Below, piece by piece: positions 8,002 to 15,916 of a DNA stretch of 64,000 bases. The DNA is from Planctomycetes bacterium B3_Pla (GTDB lineage: Bacteria; Planctomycetota; Phycisphaerae; Sedimentisphaerales; Anaerobacaceae). The stretch spans positions 1-64,000 of the forward strand of contig NJBM01000017.1 in the NCBI GenBank assembly GCA_005223045.1, in the 5' to 3' direction. Under the pieces are notes generated by a model. That model searched no databases. It worked only from the letters and a program-made list of their open reading frames with translations, and was not told the origin of the DNA. The position numbers and the translations under genes were made by a program. How positions within the stretch are numbered: position 1 is the first letter of the stretch; every line of letters begins with the position of its first letter.

Positions 8002-8922
8002 ATGAGCATTGCAAAAGACATGACCGAGCTGATCGGCAAGACGCCGCTGGTCCAGCTCAACAGAGTAGCTAAAGATTGTAAAGCAAAGGTAGCAGCCAAA
8101 CTGGAGTTCTTCAATCCGGTCAGCAACGTCAAGGACCGAATCGGGGTGAGTATGGTGCTGGCCGCCGAGCGTGAGGGCAAAATCAAGCCCGGCATGACTT
8201 TGGTCGAGCCGACCAGCGGCAATACCGGCATCGCCCTTGCCTGGGTTGCGGCGGCAAGAGGCTATAAGCTGATACTGACCATGCCCGAATCGATGACGAT
8301 CGAGCGAAGGAAGATACTCAAGCTCTTCGGCGCAGAAATTGTTCTCACACCCGCCGAGCAGGGTATGACCGGTGCGATCAATAAAGCCTCCGAAATCGTA
8401 GAGACCACCGAAGGCGCTTTTATGCCTCAGCAGTTCAAGAACGCGGCAAATCCGCAGATTCACAGGGAAACGACCGCCGAGGAGATCTGGGCCGATACCG
8501 ACGGGGCGATAGATATCTTCGTATCCGGCGTAGGCACCGGCGGCACAATTACAGGCGTTGGCGAGGTGCTCAAGTCGCGTAAGTCTTCGGTGAAGATTGT
8601 CGCCGTCGAGCCTGCCGATTCACCCGTGCTCTCGGGTGGCAAGCCCGGCCCGCATACGATCCAGGGCATCGGGGCCGGTTTTATCCCGGACGTGTTGGAC
8701 ACTGATGTTCTCGACGACGTCGTCCAGGTAACGAATGCCGAGGCGTTCGATACGGCCAGGCGTTTAGCTAAAGAAGAGGGCATCTTCGCCGGCATATCAT
8801 CCGGTGCAGCCGCCGCAGCGGCGCTCAAAGTAGCCGGACGAGAAGAGAATGCCGGCAAGCTGCTGGTAGTAGTCCTGCCCGACACTGCCGAGAGATACAT
8901 CAGCACGGCGCTGTTCGAATAG
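8002..8922 (+). CDS. cysK: Cysteine synthase A (O-acetylserine sulfhydrylase)
   Basis: A 306-residue O-acetylserine sulfhydrylase with all standard motifs: [13 protein letters not shown] Lys44 in [20 protein letters not shown], and [12 protein letters not shown]. It makes cysteine from O-acetylserine and the sulfide formed by the sulfite reductase upstream. No serine acetyltransferase is in the window. It is the last clear sulfur gene of the run, 23 bases after its paralogue. As in Bacillus, CysK may also serve as the sensor partner of the Rrf2 regulator at the start of the window (inference). Confidence 0.95.
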   Translation: MSIAKDMTELIGKTPLVQLNRVAKDCKAKVAAKLEFFNPVSNVKDRIGVSMVLAAEREGKIKPGMTLVEPTSGNTGIALAWVAAARGYKLILTMPESMTIERRKILKLFGAEIVLTPAEQGMTGAINKASEIVETTEGAFMPQQFKNAANPQIHRETTAEEIWADTDGAIDIFVSGVGTGGTITGVGEVLKSRKSSVKIVAVEPADSPVLSGGKPGPHTIQGIGAGFIPDVLDTDVLDDVVQVTNAEAFDTARRLAKEEGIFAGISSGAAAAAALKVAGREENAGKLLVVVLPDTAERYISTALFE

Positions 8923-8962
8923 AAACCGATGAATGTTCGAAGCATGTTGGTGGAGGTGCTTA

Positions 8963-10219
8963 TTGATAGGCGAACTTAGCAGGGCCGATTGTCGAAGTAT
9001 TGCCGTACAGTTGTGTTTGGGGCTAATGTTCGTCGCTGCCTGGTCCGGTCGGGCTTTGGGCGAGAACTGGCCCGCGTGGAGAGGGCCGCGCGGGGACGGC
9101 ACCAGCCTGGAAAAGAACGTACCGGTCAAGTGGAGCGCGGCACAGAACGTTGTGTGGAAAGTCCCCATCCCAGGCAAGGGACATGCCTCTCCAATCGTCT
9201 GGGGTGACCGCATCTTCGTCGTCACGGCGGTGGAAGAACAGCAGCAGCGTGTGCTGTTGTGCCTGGGCCGCGCAGACGGCAAAGTAATCTGGCGGCGCGT
9301 CGTTCTTGAAGCGCCGTTCGAGAAGCTCCATACACTGAATAGCCGTGCATCGTCAACGCCCGCGACTGACGGCGAGAAAGTGTACGTTAGCTTCCTCGAT
9401 CGTGATAAGATGTTCGTCGCCGCTTACGATTTCGACGGCAACGAGGTGTGGGCTGTTCGTCCGGGCGTGTTCTCGAGCAGGCACGGCTACTGCTCGAGTC
9501 CGATCATCTGGAAAGACAAACTCATTGTCAACGGCGACCATGACGGGCCCGCCTACATTGTTGCTTTGGAGCGAGCTACAGGCAAGACCATCTGGAAGAC
9601 TCCCCGGCCCAACGTTACGCGCAGCTACTGCACTCCGATTATCCGCCACATCGACGGACGAAACCAGATGATACTCGCCGGGAACCTGTGCGTAGCCAGC
9701 TACGATCCGGACACAGGCGCACAGCATTGGATTATAGACGGCCCCACGGAGCAGTATGTTGCGTCGCTCGTCTATAACGGCGAGCTGCTGTTTATGACGT
9801 GCGGTTTTCCCGACCATTTCATCCAGGCGATCCGTCCGGACGGGCGGGGCAACGTCACCAAAACGCACATTGCCTGGCAGAAGGACAAGGACTGCTCGTA
9901 TGTGCCCAGTCCAATTTCGATTGGTCCCTATTTTCTGGTTGTCTCGGATACGGGGGTCGCAACGTGCTTCGAGGCAACCAGCGGCAAGAGCCAATGGCGA
10001 GAGCGTCTCGGCCCGCACTTCAGCGCCTCGCTTGTAACCGCAAACGGCCTGGCGTATTTCCTCTCCGACAAGGGCGTCATGACAATCGTCAGGCCCGGAC
10101 CGCAATTCGAGGTTGTCGCGCGTAACGACATAGGCGAAGACATGCGCGCTTCACCCGCGATCAGCGGCGGGCAAATGTTACTGCGAGGCGTCAAGAACCT
10201 ATACTGCATCGGCAAGTAG
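8963..10219 (+). CDS. Exported PQQ-like beta-propeller protein
   Basis: About 418 residues. After a signal peptide (VQLCLGLMFVAAWSGRALG) comes a propeller built from PQQ/BamB-like repeats (ENWPAWRGPRGDG, GKVIWRR, GNEVWAVRP, GKTIWKTP, GAQHWIIDG, GKSQWRERLG). Such planctomycete proteins are exported and usually bind other envelope components or a quinone; no enzymatic residues can be assigned. The TTG at 8963 has GGAGG six bases upstream and gives a good signal peptide; an ATG at 8933 in the same frame would add ten residues and lacks a ribosome site. It starts 40 bases after cysK, so co-transcription is possible, but no functional link is known. Confidence 0.85.
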   Translation: MIGELSRADCRSIAVQLCLGLMFVAAWSGRALGENWPAWRGPRGDGTSLEKNVPVKWSAAQNVVWKVPIPGKGHASPIVWGDRIFVVTAVEEQQQRVLLCLGRADGKVIWRRVVLEAPFEKLHTLNSRASSTPATDGEKVYVSFLDRDKMFVAAYDFDGNEVWAVRPGVFSSRHGYCSSPIIWKDKLIVNGDHDGPAYIVALERATGKTIWKTPRPNVTRSYCTPIIRHIDGRNQMILAGNLCVASYDPDTGAQHWIIDGPTEQYVASLVYNGELLFMTCGFPDHFIQAIRPDGRGNVTKTHIAWQKDKDCSYVPSPISIGPYFLVVSDTGVATCFEATSGKSQWRERLGPHFSASLVTANGLAYFLSDKGVMTIVRPGPQFEVVARNDIGEDMRASPAISGGQMLLRGVKNLYCIGK

Positions 10220-10284
10220 AAAACCAGGCATAGAGGATCCGGCTTCATCCCTTACTACCCCTTTGGGGATAGGCAAGACGCTCA

Positions 10285-10713
10285 AATTGGCTTTGTTTTC
10301 TCGCCCCCGAAACCGGGGTCTTTCTCCATAAACCTTTCCTGTCAAAATAGTTACGTTAAATCAGTCGTTCTGCATATTGGCTTTGTTTTTTCAAATTCCT
10401 TTTCGCCGTACGCAGCACGCAGTACGCAATACGAGACAATTGGCTTTGTTTTTTGGCCCTCCAAATCGGGATTTATTCTCGTATTCCTTTGTAAAACATA
10501 TACTTACGTCCATTTGGCCCCTCGGAAATTGGCTTTGTTTTTCAAATCCCGCTTCGCAATCCTTGGGACTCCTTACGGAGTACGCATCACGCACCACGCA
10601 GCACGAGAAAATTGGCTTTGTTTTTTCAAATCCCACTTCGCAGTCCTTGGGACTCCTTACGGAGTACGCAGCACGCAGCACGCAATACGAGACAATTGGC
10701 TTTGTTTTTTCAA
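10285..10713. repeat. Cluster of ~84-bp intergenic repeats carrying AATTGGCTTTGTTTT
   Basis: The core ATTGGCTTTGTTTT occurs six times, at 10286, 10376, 10439, 10528, 10611 and 10695. The last three are regularly spaced (83 and 84 bases) and the units between them are nearly identical, with CCTTGGGACTCCTTACGG and GCACGCAGCACG segments. The first three are more decayed and irregularly spaced. Translations of this stretch are repeat artefacts, not genes. No transposase is present. Confidence 0.85.
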
Positions 10714-11443
10714 ATGGCTCTTAGCCACTAAGCCACCAAGCATGTCCTGAGCAGAGTCGAAGGGGCACAAAGTAATCCTTCAGCATTCGACATTCCTTGT
10801 TCTCCCTAAGGGGACGCCTTACGGCGGATATTCGATATTCCACTGCTATTTGCCTCCCGATTCCCTGCTGTCCTGATCTCCACCCCCTGTTCTCCTGATT
10901 CCCTGTTCTCCTGTCTTCTGTATTCTCCCTTTATCTCAATTCTCAATTCATAATTAGAAATTCTAAATTTATTAGTTATATATTATACCATATTTAGAGT
11001 CGATTTTCAAGCAGAATACCAGAAATTGAGGAATTTATATCAGATGCCGGATGTCGGAGCATAGAATAGAACCGGGCGTGTTGTGCGATGGGCCGAGTAG
11101 ATGTTTGCAATTGCCATCAAGAAATATGTATGATATCCCCCGATATCTATAGTGCAGCAACGATCCAGGGGCATGGGCGATGTCCTGACCGTATCGCCTT
11201 CTCCTTTTACTATGCTTTTGGCCTAAAGCGAAAAATCCCAGGGTGGTGGGGACAGAATCCCCAAGGGCGCCAAAAAAAGTAAGCAAACGGATGGCTCGAA
11301 ATGAACAGAACTGCTTGTGTTGCACTTCACATGTTAATGCGCATTTGTTTCCATGCTGTTGTGGCGAGTTGAGGAATACCACCGTGTACGAGTAGGAACA
11401 TCTGGCTATGAACTAACAGTATCATGTTGATAGTAAACTGAAA
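10714..11443. other. Gene-free stretch with repeat debris
   Basis: No convincing gene on either strand. The left half holds low-complexity and repeat debris (a GAGCAGAGTCGAAGGGG motif at about 10750, runs of TCCTGATTCCCTG near 10860-10920, and ATTCTCAATTC/TTCTAAATT repeats near 10940-10970) followed by an AT-rich patch. At 11123-11153 there is a plus-strand copy of a short start-like module (GAAATATGTATGATATCCCC) that recurs at 14676 and, on the minus strand, at the MFS gene start at 17257. Confidence 0.6.
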
Positions 11444-12691
11444 TTAAAAATATTTGTTGTTCAACTCAAGGATATTCTTTTGTCCCGGTTCAGTACCCCA
11501 CTTACCATCTTGCCGTTTTAGGTTTACATGAAATCGCCACTTGCCCCAGTCGGAACAACGATACCATTCACTGCCTAATTGAACACGAACAAATTCCCTA
11601 AGATGCAACTTTTTTTTGAACGTATCACCGTCATCAGCTGGAGTTCCCCCATTATAGTTTATCGCATCACCGAAACCGATGCTTGGCCTATCATAAGACA
11701 GTAACTTTCCTATTGGAGCACCGTTTTCCGCACCATAAGGGTTGGAGTCAGAAAATGAAGTATTTGTGTCATCATTTCCTTCTGCGTCATTTGTAGGATA
11801 GTTAGTTATTAAACGGTCGCGTTCATCATTATCATTTTTTGTAGCCAAAAATATTGTTGTTGGGGGATTTTTTTCGGTATTTCCTTTCCATACTTTGCGC
11901 CGCTTCTGCCTACTCATGTCCCACCCAGAAAAACCACTATCAGTACCATCCTTGGAGATATCTCCCGCAACGCCAGCACCTGATCCAGGAGGATCTATTC
12001 TATACTGCCCCTCGATGTCAGGGCGATTCCAGCCTGTAATGATCTCTGAAGGGTATATGGTTGCAGTCCATTCAATCCCGCCCCTTACCGTATACGTTTT
12101 TGAGAAATGCCCTTGTTGCAAACCTAAACTAAATAATTGCTTAGTTATTGGATCTGGAATAACCGAAGTTCTTTTACTTGAAATATTTCCAGTTAGCTTG
12201 CACCATATGATCCAAATAGTGAATTCTTTACATTCTTTCTTACCAATTTTGATCTTAACAACTATTTTCTTTCCGCTTTTTGTTTCCCGAGAGACTTTTG
12301 CTGTTAGTGTATCATTTCCTACCCCTGGTGATATTATTGTTGCTCCCTCAGCCTCCCAAGTCAATTGGCTCCTGACCTGCTGTGTGTCTGGATTTATCCT
12401 TGCTCTAATAATTATATCTCCAGTTCCCTTTACTGTTACAAAATGATCATATTCGAAAGGCCCCGTCGAAAAGTTGTTTTTTTGACTTGCATAGATTTTG
12501 TGTGTGTATGGATCGCTATCTTTTACCACATCAACAGTTATTGTCTTTGGACATCGAATGATCTCTTTGATCGCTGGCGAAGCCAATACTCCCGGAGTAG
12601 CGGCCAGCACAGCATCAGAAGTGAGCTTATGGTGCTTCTTAATTGCTTCAGCCGACAAAACATCTTTTGATTTTGATGTGGACTTGGTCAA
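11444..12691 (-). CDS. Protein of unknown function, second gene of an AT-rich cassette
   Basis: A 415-residue protein I do not recognise. It has no signal peptide. Residues about 45-170 are rich in beta-strand patterns with alternating Val/Ile (TITVDVVK, IIIRARINP, KKIVVKIKIGKKE) and may form Ig-like domains; the middle is Gly/Asp/Asn-rich, and the last 60 residues have conserved-looking aromatics (EWYRCSDWGKWRFHV). Its ATG overlaps the stop of the preceding gene (12688) by four bases, so the two are co-translated. Base composition is visibly more AT-rich than the surroundings, suggesting acquisition by transfer. Confidence 0.75.
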   Translation of the reverse strand: MTKSTSKSKDVLSAEAIKKHHKLTSDAVLAATPGVLASPAIKEIIRCPKTITVDVVKDSDPYTHKIYASQKNNFSTGPFEYDHFVTVKGTGDIIIRARINPDTQQVRSQLTWEAEGATIISPGVGNDTLTAKVSRETKSGKKIVVKIKIGKKECKEFTIWIIWCKLTGNISSKRTSVIPDPITKQLFSLGLQQGHFSKTYTVRGGIEWTATIYPSEIITGWNRPDIEGQYRIDPPGSGAGVAGDISKDGTDSGFSGWDMSRQKRRKVWKGNTEKNPPTTIFLATKNDNDERDRLITNYPTNDAEGNDDTNTSFSDSNPYGAENGAPIGKLLSYDRPSIGFGDAINYNGGTPADDGDTFKKKLHLREFVRVQLGSEWYRCSDWGKWRFHVNLKRQDGKWGTEPGQKNILELNNKYF

Positions 12692-14331
12692 TCGTTTTCC
12701 TCCTCAGAAGATAAATAACATTCAGATAGCAAAGGTTTACTCGCTTCGATTAGGTTTACTAATAAGTTGGCGCGGCTAGGGTCATCATCACGAACTACTT
12801 GATTACTGAGTTCAAGCTTTTCCGCCTTGGCTAAAGCAAGCCTTCTTTCTATATCACGACGTTTTATCTCCATTTCTTGTAATTGGGTCGAGTATTGATC
12901 CAGAGCCGTACCTTCGCCCAGTAGTGCTTCTACTATCACGCCATCTGTTCTCATAATATTTTTTGTAACCGCCATCGTAATTCCAGGCATTTTAAAAGTT
13001 GAGTTCGTGATAGGATCTACATACTCTGATATTTTTTCCTTATTTACTCTTTTATATGGCGGAAATTGAGGGTCAACCTGTCGATCCACAATGAAATCGG
13101 TGTGTGGCGTACCTTCATGATCCAATATCGTTTGAAGTGAATCCGTGACCGCATCACGGACAGTTTGTCGGTGATTTTCTTTTATAATTTCGTCTAATAG
13201 TGAATCCAATTGATGCAAAGGTACTTCGCGACGAGATACGCTGTATCCATTGAAAAATGCTACACGCACATCAGTGAGGTGCAAAAAAGTATAAAATTCT
13301 TGATTCATCTGTCGAAAGACAAAATTTAATGTTCTACTTACATTTATGTTTTCAATTTCTCGTTCAATTGAAGTTTCATTTTCAGCTATCTCTGTAACTT
13401 CATAGCTTGTATTAATTTCCACATCACGTTTTGCCGAAGCTTTTGCGGTATGCTGTTCGGTGGCACTAGCAATATTTTTGCTAAATTCCTCTCGGGTTGC
13501 ATTTGTACTTCCTTTGACGCCGCCGGAAACTTTAGCACTACCCCATCCCCATGAGGCCTTGGCTTCTGCTTCTGCATGATATGCAAATGTTTTTGCATAA
13601 CCTTGTTTATCAGACTGTTCTGATTCAATCGCTGATTGGAAATCTGTCGCACTTTCATCAGTAACAGAATCCAAAATACTTGATGATTCTTTACGTTTAG
13701 TTTCGCTTTTGAGAAAGGTACGAACACTGATTTTCGTACGTTCTCCCGGAAGTAAGCTAAAGGTTTTTACAACTCGCCCAGCACCATACTCTCCAAGATG
13801 ACTTGATAATTGGTAGGTCTCAACAAGGTAGATATGTGGATTGGGTTCTTCTTGGGGTTTATTGTTAATTCGATAGGTTGTTGTACCATTTAGGTTCTTG
13901 TAGAGATATACTTGTTTCCCAGCACTCAAACCTATTGCCACATCCTCTGGATCGAGTTCCTGTAGCTCCCTACTGATTGGACTAGAACTAATAACTTTAC
14001 GACTTGAAGTGGGAGTTTCAACAAAGCGAAATGTGCTACTCGAAAATCGTGCATTTGGGAAAATACGTGGGTCAGAAAAACTAGCGCGCATCGCCACTTC
14101 TACATCAGCTGTAACTGCATCTATTTTGTCCCCTATAAATGAACCACCTGTTCCGCCAGTAGGTGGCTTTTCAAACGCAACCTCCTCGAAAAAATCTTTC
14201 GGGTCATCATCAAACTCAAGCTCTATGAGATTTCGACCGCGATACGCTATAGGTTCTGGCAAGTCACGGCGAATGATTATGACCTTATCGCCAGATTCAA
14301 AAGAAATCGGGGGTTTATTTTCTTTAGTCAT
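12688..14331 (-). CDS. Protein of unknown function, first gene of an AT-rich cassette
   Basis: A 547-residue protein I do not recognise, without signal peptide or obvious membrane segment. After a variable N-terminus with a Gly-rich linker (PPTGGTGGS) there is a beta-rich part (LVETYQLSSHLGEYGAG, LLPGERTKISVRTF), then a long Ser/Ala/Glu/Lys-rich, probably helical region (about residues 215-330), a compact segment (RQMNQEFYTFLHLTDVRVAF) and a C-terminal coiled-coil-like helix (QEMEIKRRDIERRLALAKAE). The helical insertion inside beta-rich parts recalls pore-forming or tail-type assemblies, but this is only an impression. AAAGGAG stands before the ATG, and the gene carries one of the 50-bp upstream elements about 100 bases ahead. 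Confidence 0.78.
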   Translation of the reverse strand: MTKENKPPISFESGDKVIIIRRDLPEPIAYRGRNLIELEFDDDPKDFFEEVAFEKPPTGGTGGSFIGDKIDAVTADVEVAMRASFSDPRIFPNARFSSSTFRFVETPTSSRKVISSSPISRELQELDPEDVAIGLSAGKQVYLYKNLNGTTTYRINNKPQEEPNPHIYLVETYQLSSHLGEYGAGRVVKTFSLLPGERTKISVRTFLKSETKRKESSSILDSVTDESATDFQSAIESEQSDKQGYAKTFAYHAEAEAKASWGWGSAKVSGGVKGSTNATREEFSKNIASATEQHTAKASAKRDVEINTSYEVTEIAENETSIEREIENINVSRTLNFVFRQMNQEFYTFLHLTDVRVAFFNGYSVSRREVPLHQLDSLLDEIIKENHRQTVRDAVTDSLQTILDHEGTPHTDFIVDRQVDPQFPPYKRVNKEKISEYVDPITNSTFKMPGITMAVTKNIMRTDGVIVEALLGEGTALDQYSTQLQEMEIKRRDIERRLALAKAEKLELSNQVVRDDDPSRANLLVNLIEASKPLLSECYLSSEEEND

Positions 14332-14740
14332 ATTACATTATCTCCTTTAACATTTATGTTCACTTTCTTTTATATATCTGGGGGCCACAATACATATTTC
14401 TCTTCTTCACCGCCTTGACTGTCCGGTCTGTAACCATCCACAAGACATATATTGTCAAACGTAGGTTTGTTTGTCACGGATTATTTGGGGAAACGGCAGG
14501 ATTGAGAATACTGGAGGAGCAGGGCAAAAGTAGAAAGGCAAAAGGAAAAAGGTGAAAACAAGCTTGTCTCGTCCGGCAAGCTCAGAGCCCGCCCTGAGCG
14601 AAGCCGAACGGGGTAAACTCCGTCGAAGGGGCCGGATGGTTACAAGAGCCCAGAGTTCAGAGCCGTTCAAGAGAGAAATATGTATGGTGCTCCCCGAAAT
14701 CCTGGGTGATTACCTATGAAGGATGCGAATTTTCGCACCA
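14332..14740. other. Gene-free stretch upstream of the AT-rich cassette
   Basis: It holds copy 1 of the 50-bp upstream element (14431-14480) with flanking sequence also shared with the MFS gene upstream region, then low-complexity AAAAGG-type repeats (14520-14560), a CCTGAGCGAAGCCGAACGGG-type repeat near 14592, and a plus-strand copy of the GAAATATGTATGGTGCTCCC module at 14676. No gene was seen. Confidence 0.6.
14431..14480 (-). repeat. 50-bp upstream element, copy 1
   Basis: Read on the minus strand it starts with the invariant core GTGACAAACAAACCTAC, then TTGACA and an ATAT-rich part ending GTGGATGGTTA. It is about 100 bases upstream of the gene starting at 14331. Homology to copy 2 extends for some 60 bases on the gene side. 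Confidence 0.85.
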
Positions 14741-15841
14741 TCAACCTGTTCTAACACCTATGCGGATATGTTTTCCTGTGGAAGCCGATTCAATCGCTTC
14801 ATTGATTTGGGAAAGTGACAATACTCTTCCTACCAACTCACCGTACGGAAACTTTTGAGAGCATTTTTCAAGAAACCTCAGAGCCATGCCGAGATGTTTA
14901 GGGTTGTAGTTGTGAATACCTTTCACAGTGAGATACTTCCGTGTCAACTGGTTGCCGTCTATTCCTAAATCGCTACCTGGCATCACTAAACCTGCAATAA
15001 GGTATCTTCCTCCAATACGAAGCGATTCTACCGCCAGGCCGACGGCCTCTTTTACGCCGCATATTTCAAAAGCGACATCTACACCGTAGCCATCGGTTTG
15101 ATCACGAATCTGTGACACAACTTCTTTGCAGGCTAAATCCTTCACATTAATACAAAAATCAGCTCCGAATTTACCGGCTAAGTCCAACCTGCTTTTCACT
15201 ACATCTGTAACAAATATTTTTTTCACGCCGGCTTCGACTGCCAGTGCAACCAGATTCAATCCCAATAGTCCCGCACCTTGAATCAGTACGGATTCTTTTT
15301 CATTGAGACCTATTGTTTCAACTGCATTGATTACTGTTGACAAAGCACAGTTTGCGGGCGTCGCTATTTCATCCGGGATATCTGCCGGTATCTTATAAAT
15401 GGCCGTACCGGGAAATAAATAGATGTATTCAGCGTATCCACCTGTTAGATGTGGTGGTTCATTGCAGCAAGTGTGACCATATTTACGTAGCTTTTCACAT
15501 TTTTGCGGCAAATCAAGCTCGCAATAAAAACACCTGCCGCAAGAGGCCATAATGGACCACGAAACCCTGTCGCCGACTTCCAGCTTCTCGCCAAATCCAT
15601 CGTTTTTAAGGTCACTGCCCAAAGCGACAATTTCGCCTATTATCTCATGGCCAAGTATCAGAGGCGCAGGCTCGGTTCGTCTGCCGCTGATGGTGTGAAG
15701 ATCAGAGCCGCAGATAGTACTCATTTTCACCTTGCAGAGAGCGGCTCGTGGTTCGAGTTTACGCGGCAGTTTGAATTGACGCATTTCCAGAGGTTTTCCC
15801 ACCTCGCTAAACACAGCAGCTTTACATTCTTTTCCCAACAC
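14741..15841 (-). CDS. Zinc-binding alcohol dehydrogenase, HpnZ-like
   Basis: A 366-residue medium-chain dehydrogenase. CGSDLHT (catalytic zinc Cys), GHEIIGEI, a structural-zinc cysteine cluster around CGRCFYCELDLPQKC, and the nucleotide motif GAGLLGLN are present. SGRRTEPAPLILGHE resembles the alcohol dehydrogenases associated with phosphonate catabolism (HpnZ group); the actual substrate is unknown. A GTG start at 15841 is used because AAGGAAAAGGA lies six bases upstream and a stop codon in frame lies about 40 bases further up. It follows the transporter gene by 75 bases on the same strand. Confidence 0.88.
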   Translation of the reverse strand: MLGKECKAAVFSEVGKPLEMRQFKLPRKLEPRAALCKVKMSTICGSDLHTISGRRTEPAPLILGHEIIGEIVALGSDLKNDGFGEKLEVGDRVSWSIMASCGRCFYCELDLPQKCEKLRKYGHTCCNEPPHLTGGYAEYIYLFPGTAIYKIPADIPDEIATPANCALSTVINAVETIGLNEKESVLIQGAGLLGLNLVALAVEAGVKKIFVTDVVKSRLDLAGKFGADFCINVKDLACKEVVSQIRDQTDGYGVDVAFEICGVKEAVGLAVESLRIGGRYLIAGLVMPGSDLGIDGNQLTRKYLTVKGIHNYNPKHLGMALRFLEKCSQKFPYGELVGRVLSLSQINEAIESASTGKHIRIGVRTG

Positions 15842-15916
15842 GTTAAATCCTTTTCCTTCGGAACAAAGGTTCTCTGTTCATTCATTATTCCTTTCTTTTT
15901 GCGTGTTGATTTATAT

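Noticed and set aside
8933..8962. Upstream ATG for the PQQ-propeller gene after cysK
   Set aside because: It has no ribosome site and adds residues in front of the signal peptide, while the TTG at 8963 has GGAGG at ideal distance.
10285..10713. CRISPR array
   Set aside because: The units are about 84 bases and mostly identical throughout, without unique spacers of constant length, and no cas genes are near.
10377..10750. Several 80-115 residue frames on both strands in the repeat block (GFVFSN.., WLCFFK..)
   Set aside because: They are translations of the ~84-bp repeats in different frames, with no ribosome sites and no independent protein signature.
14431..14480. The 50-bp element as a standard sigma-70 promoter
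   Set aside because: TTGACA is conserved, but no TATAAT-like hexamer is found 16-18 bases downstream in the copies. A regulatory role remains open, not a canonical promoter.
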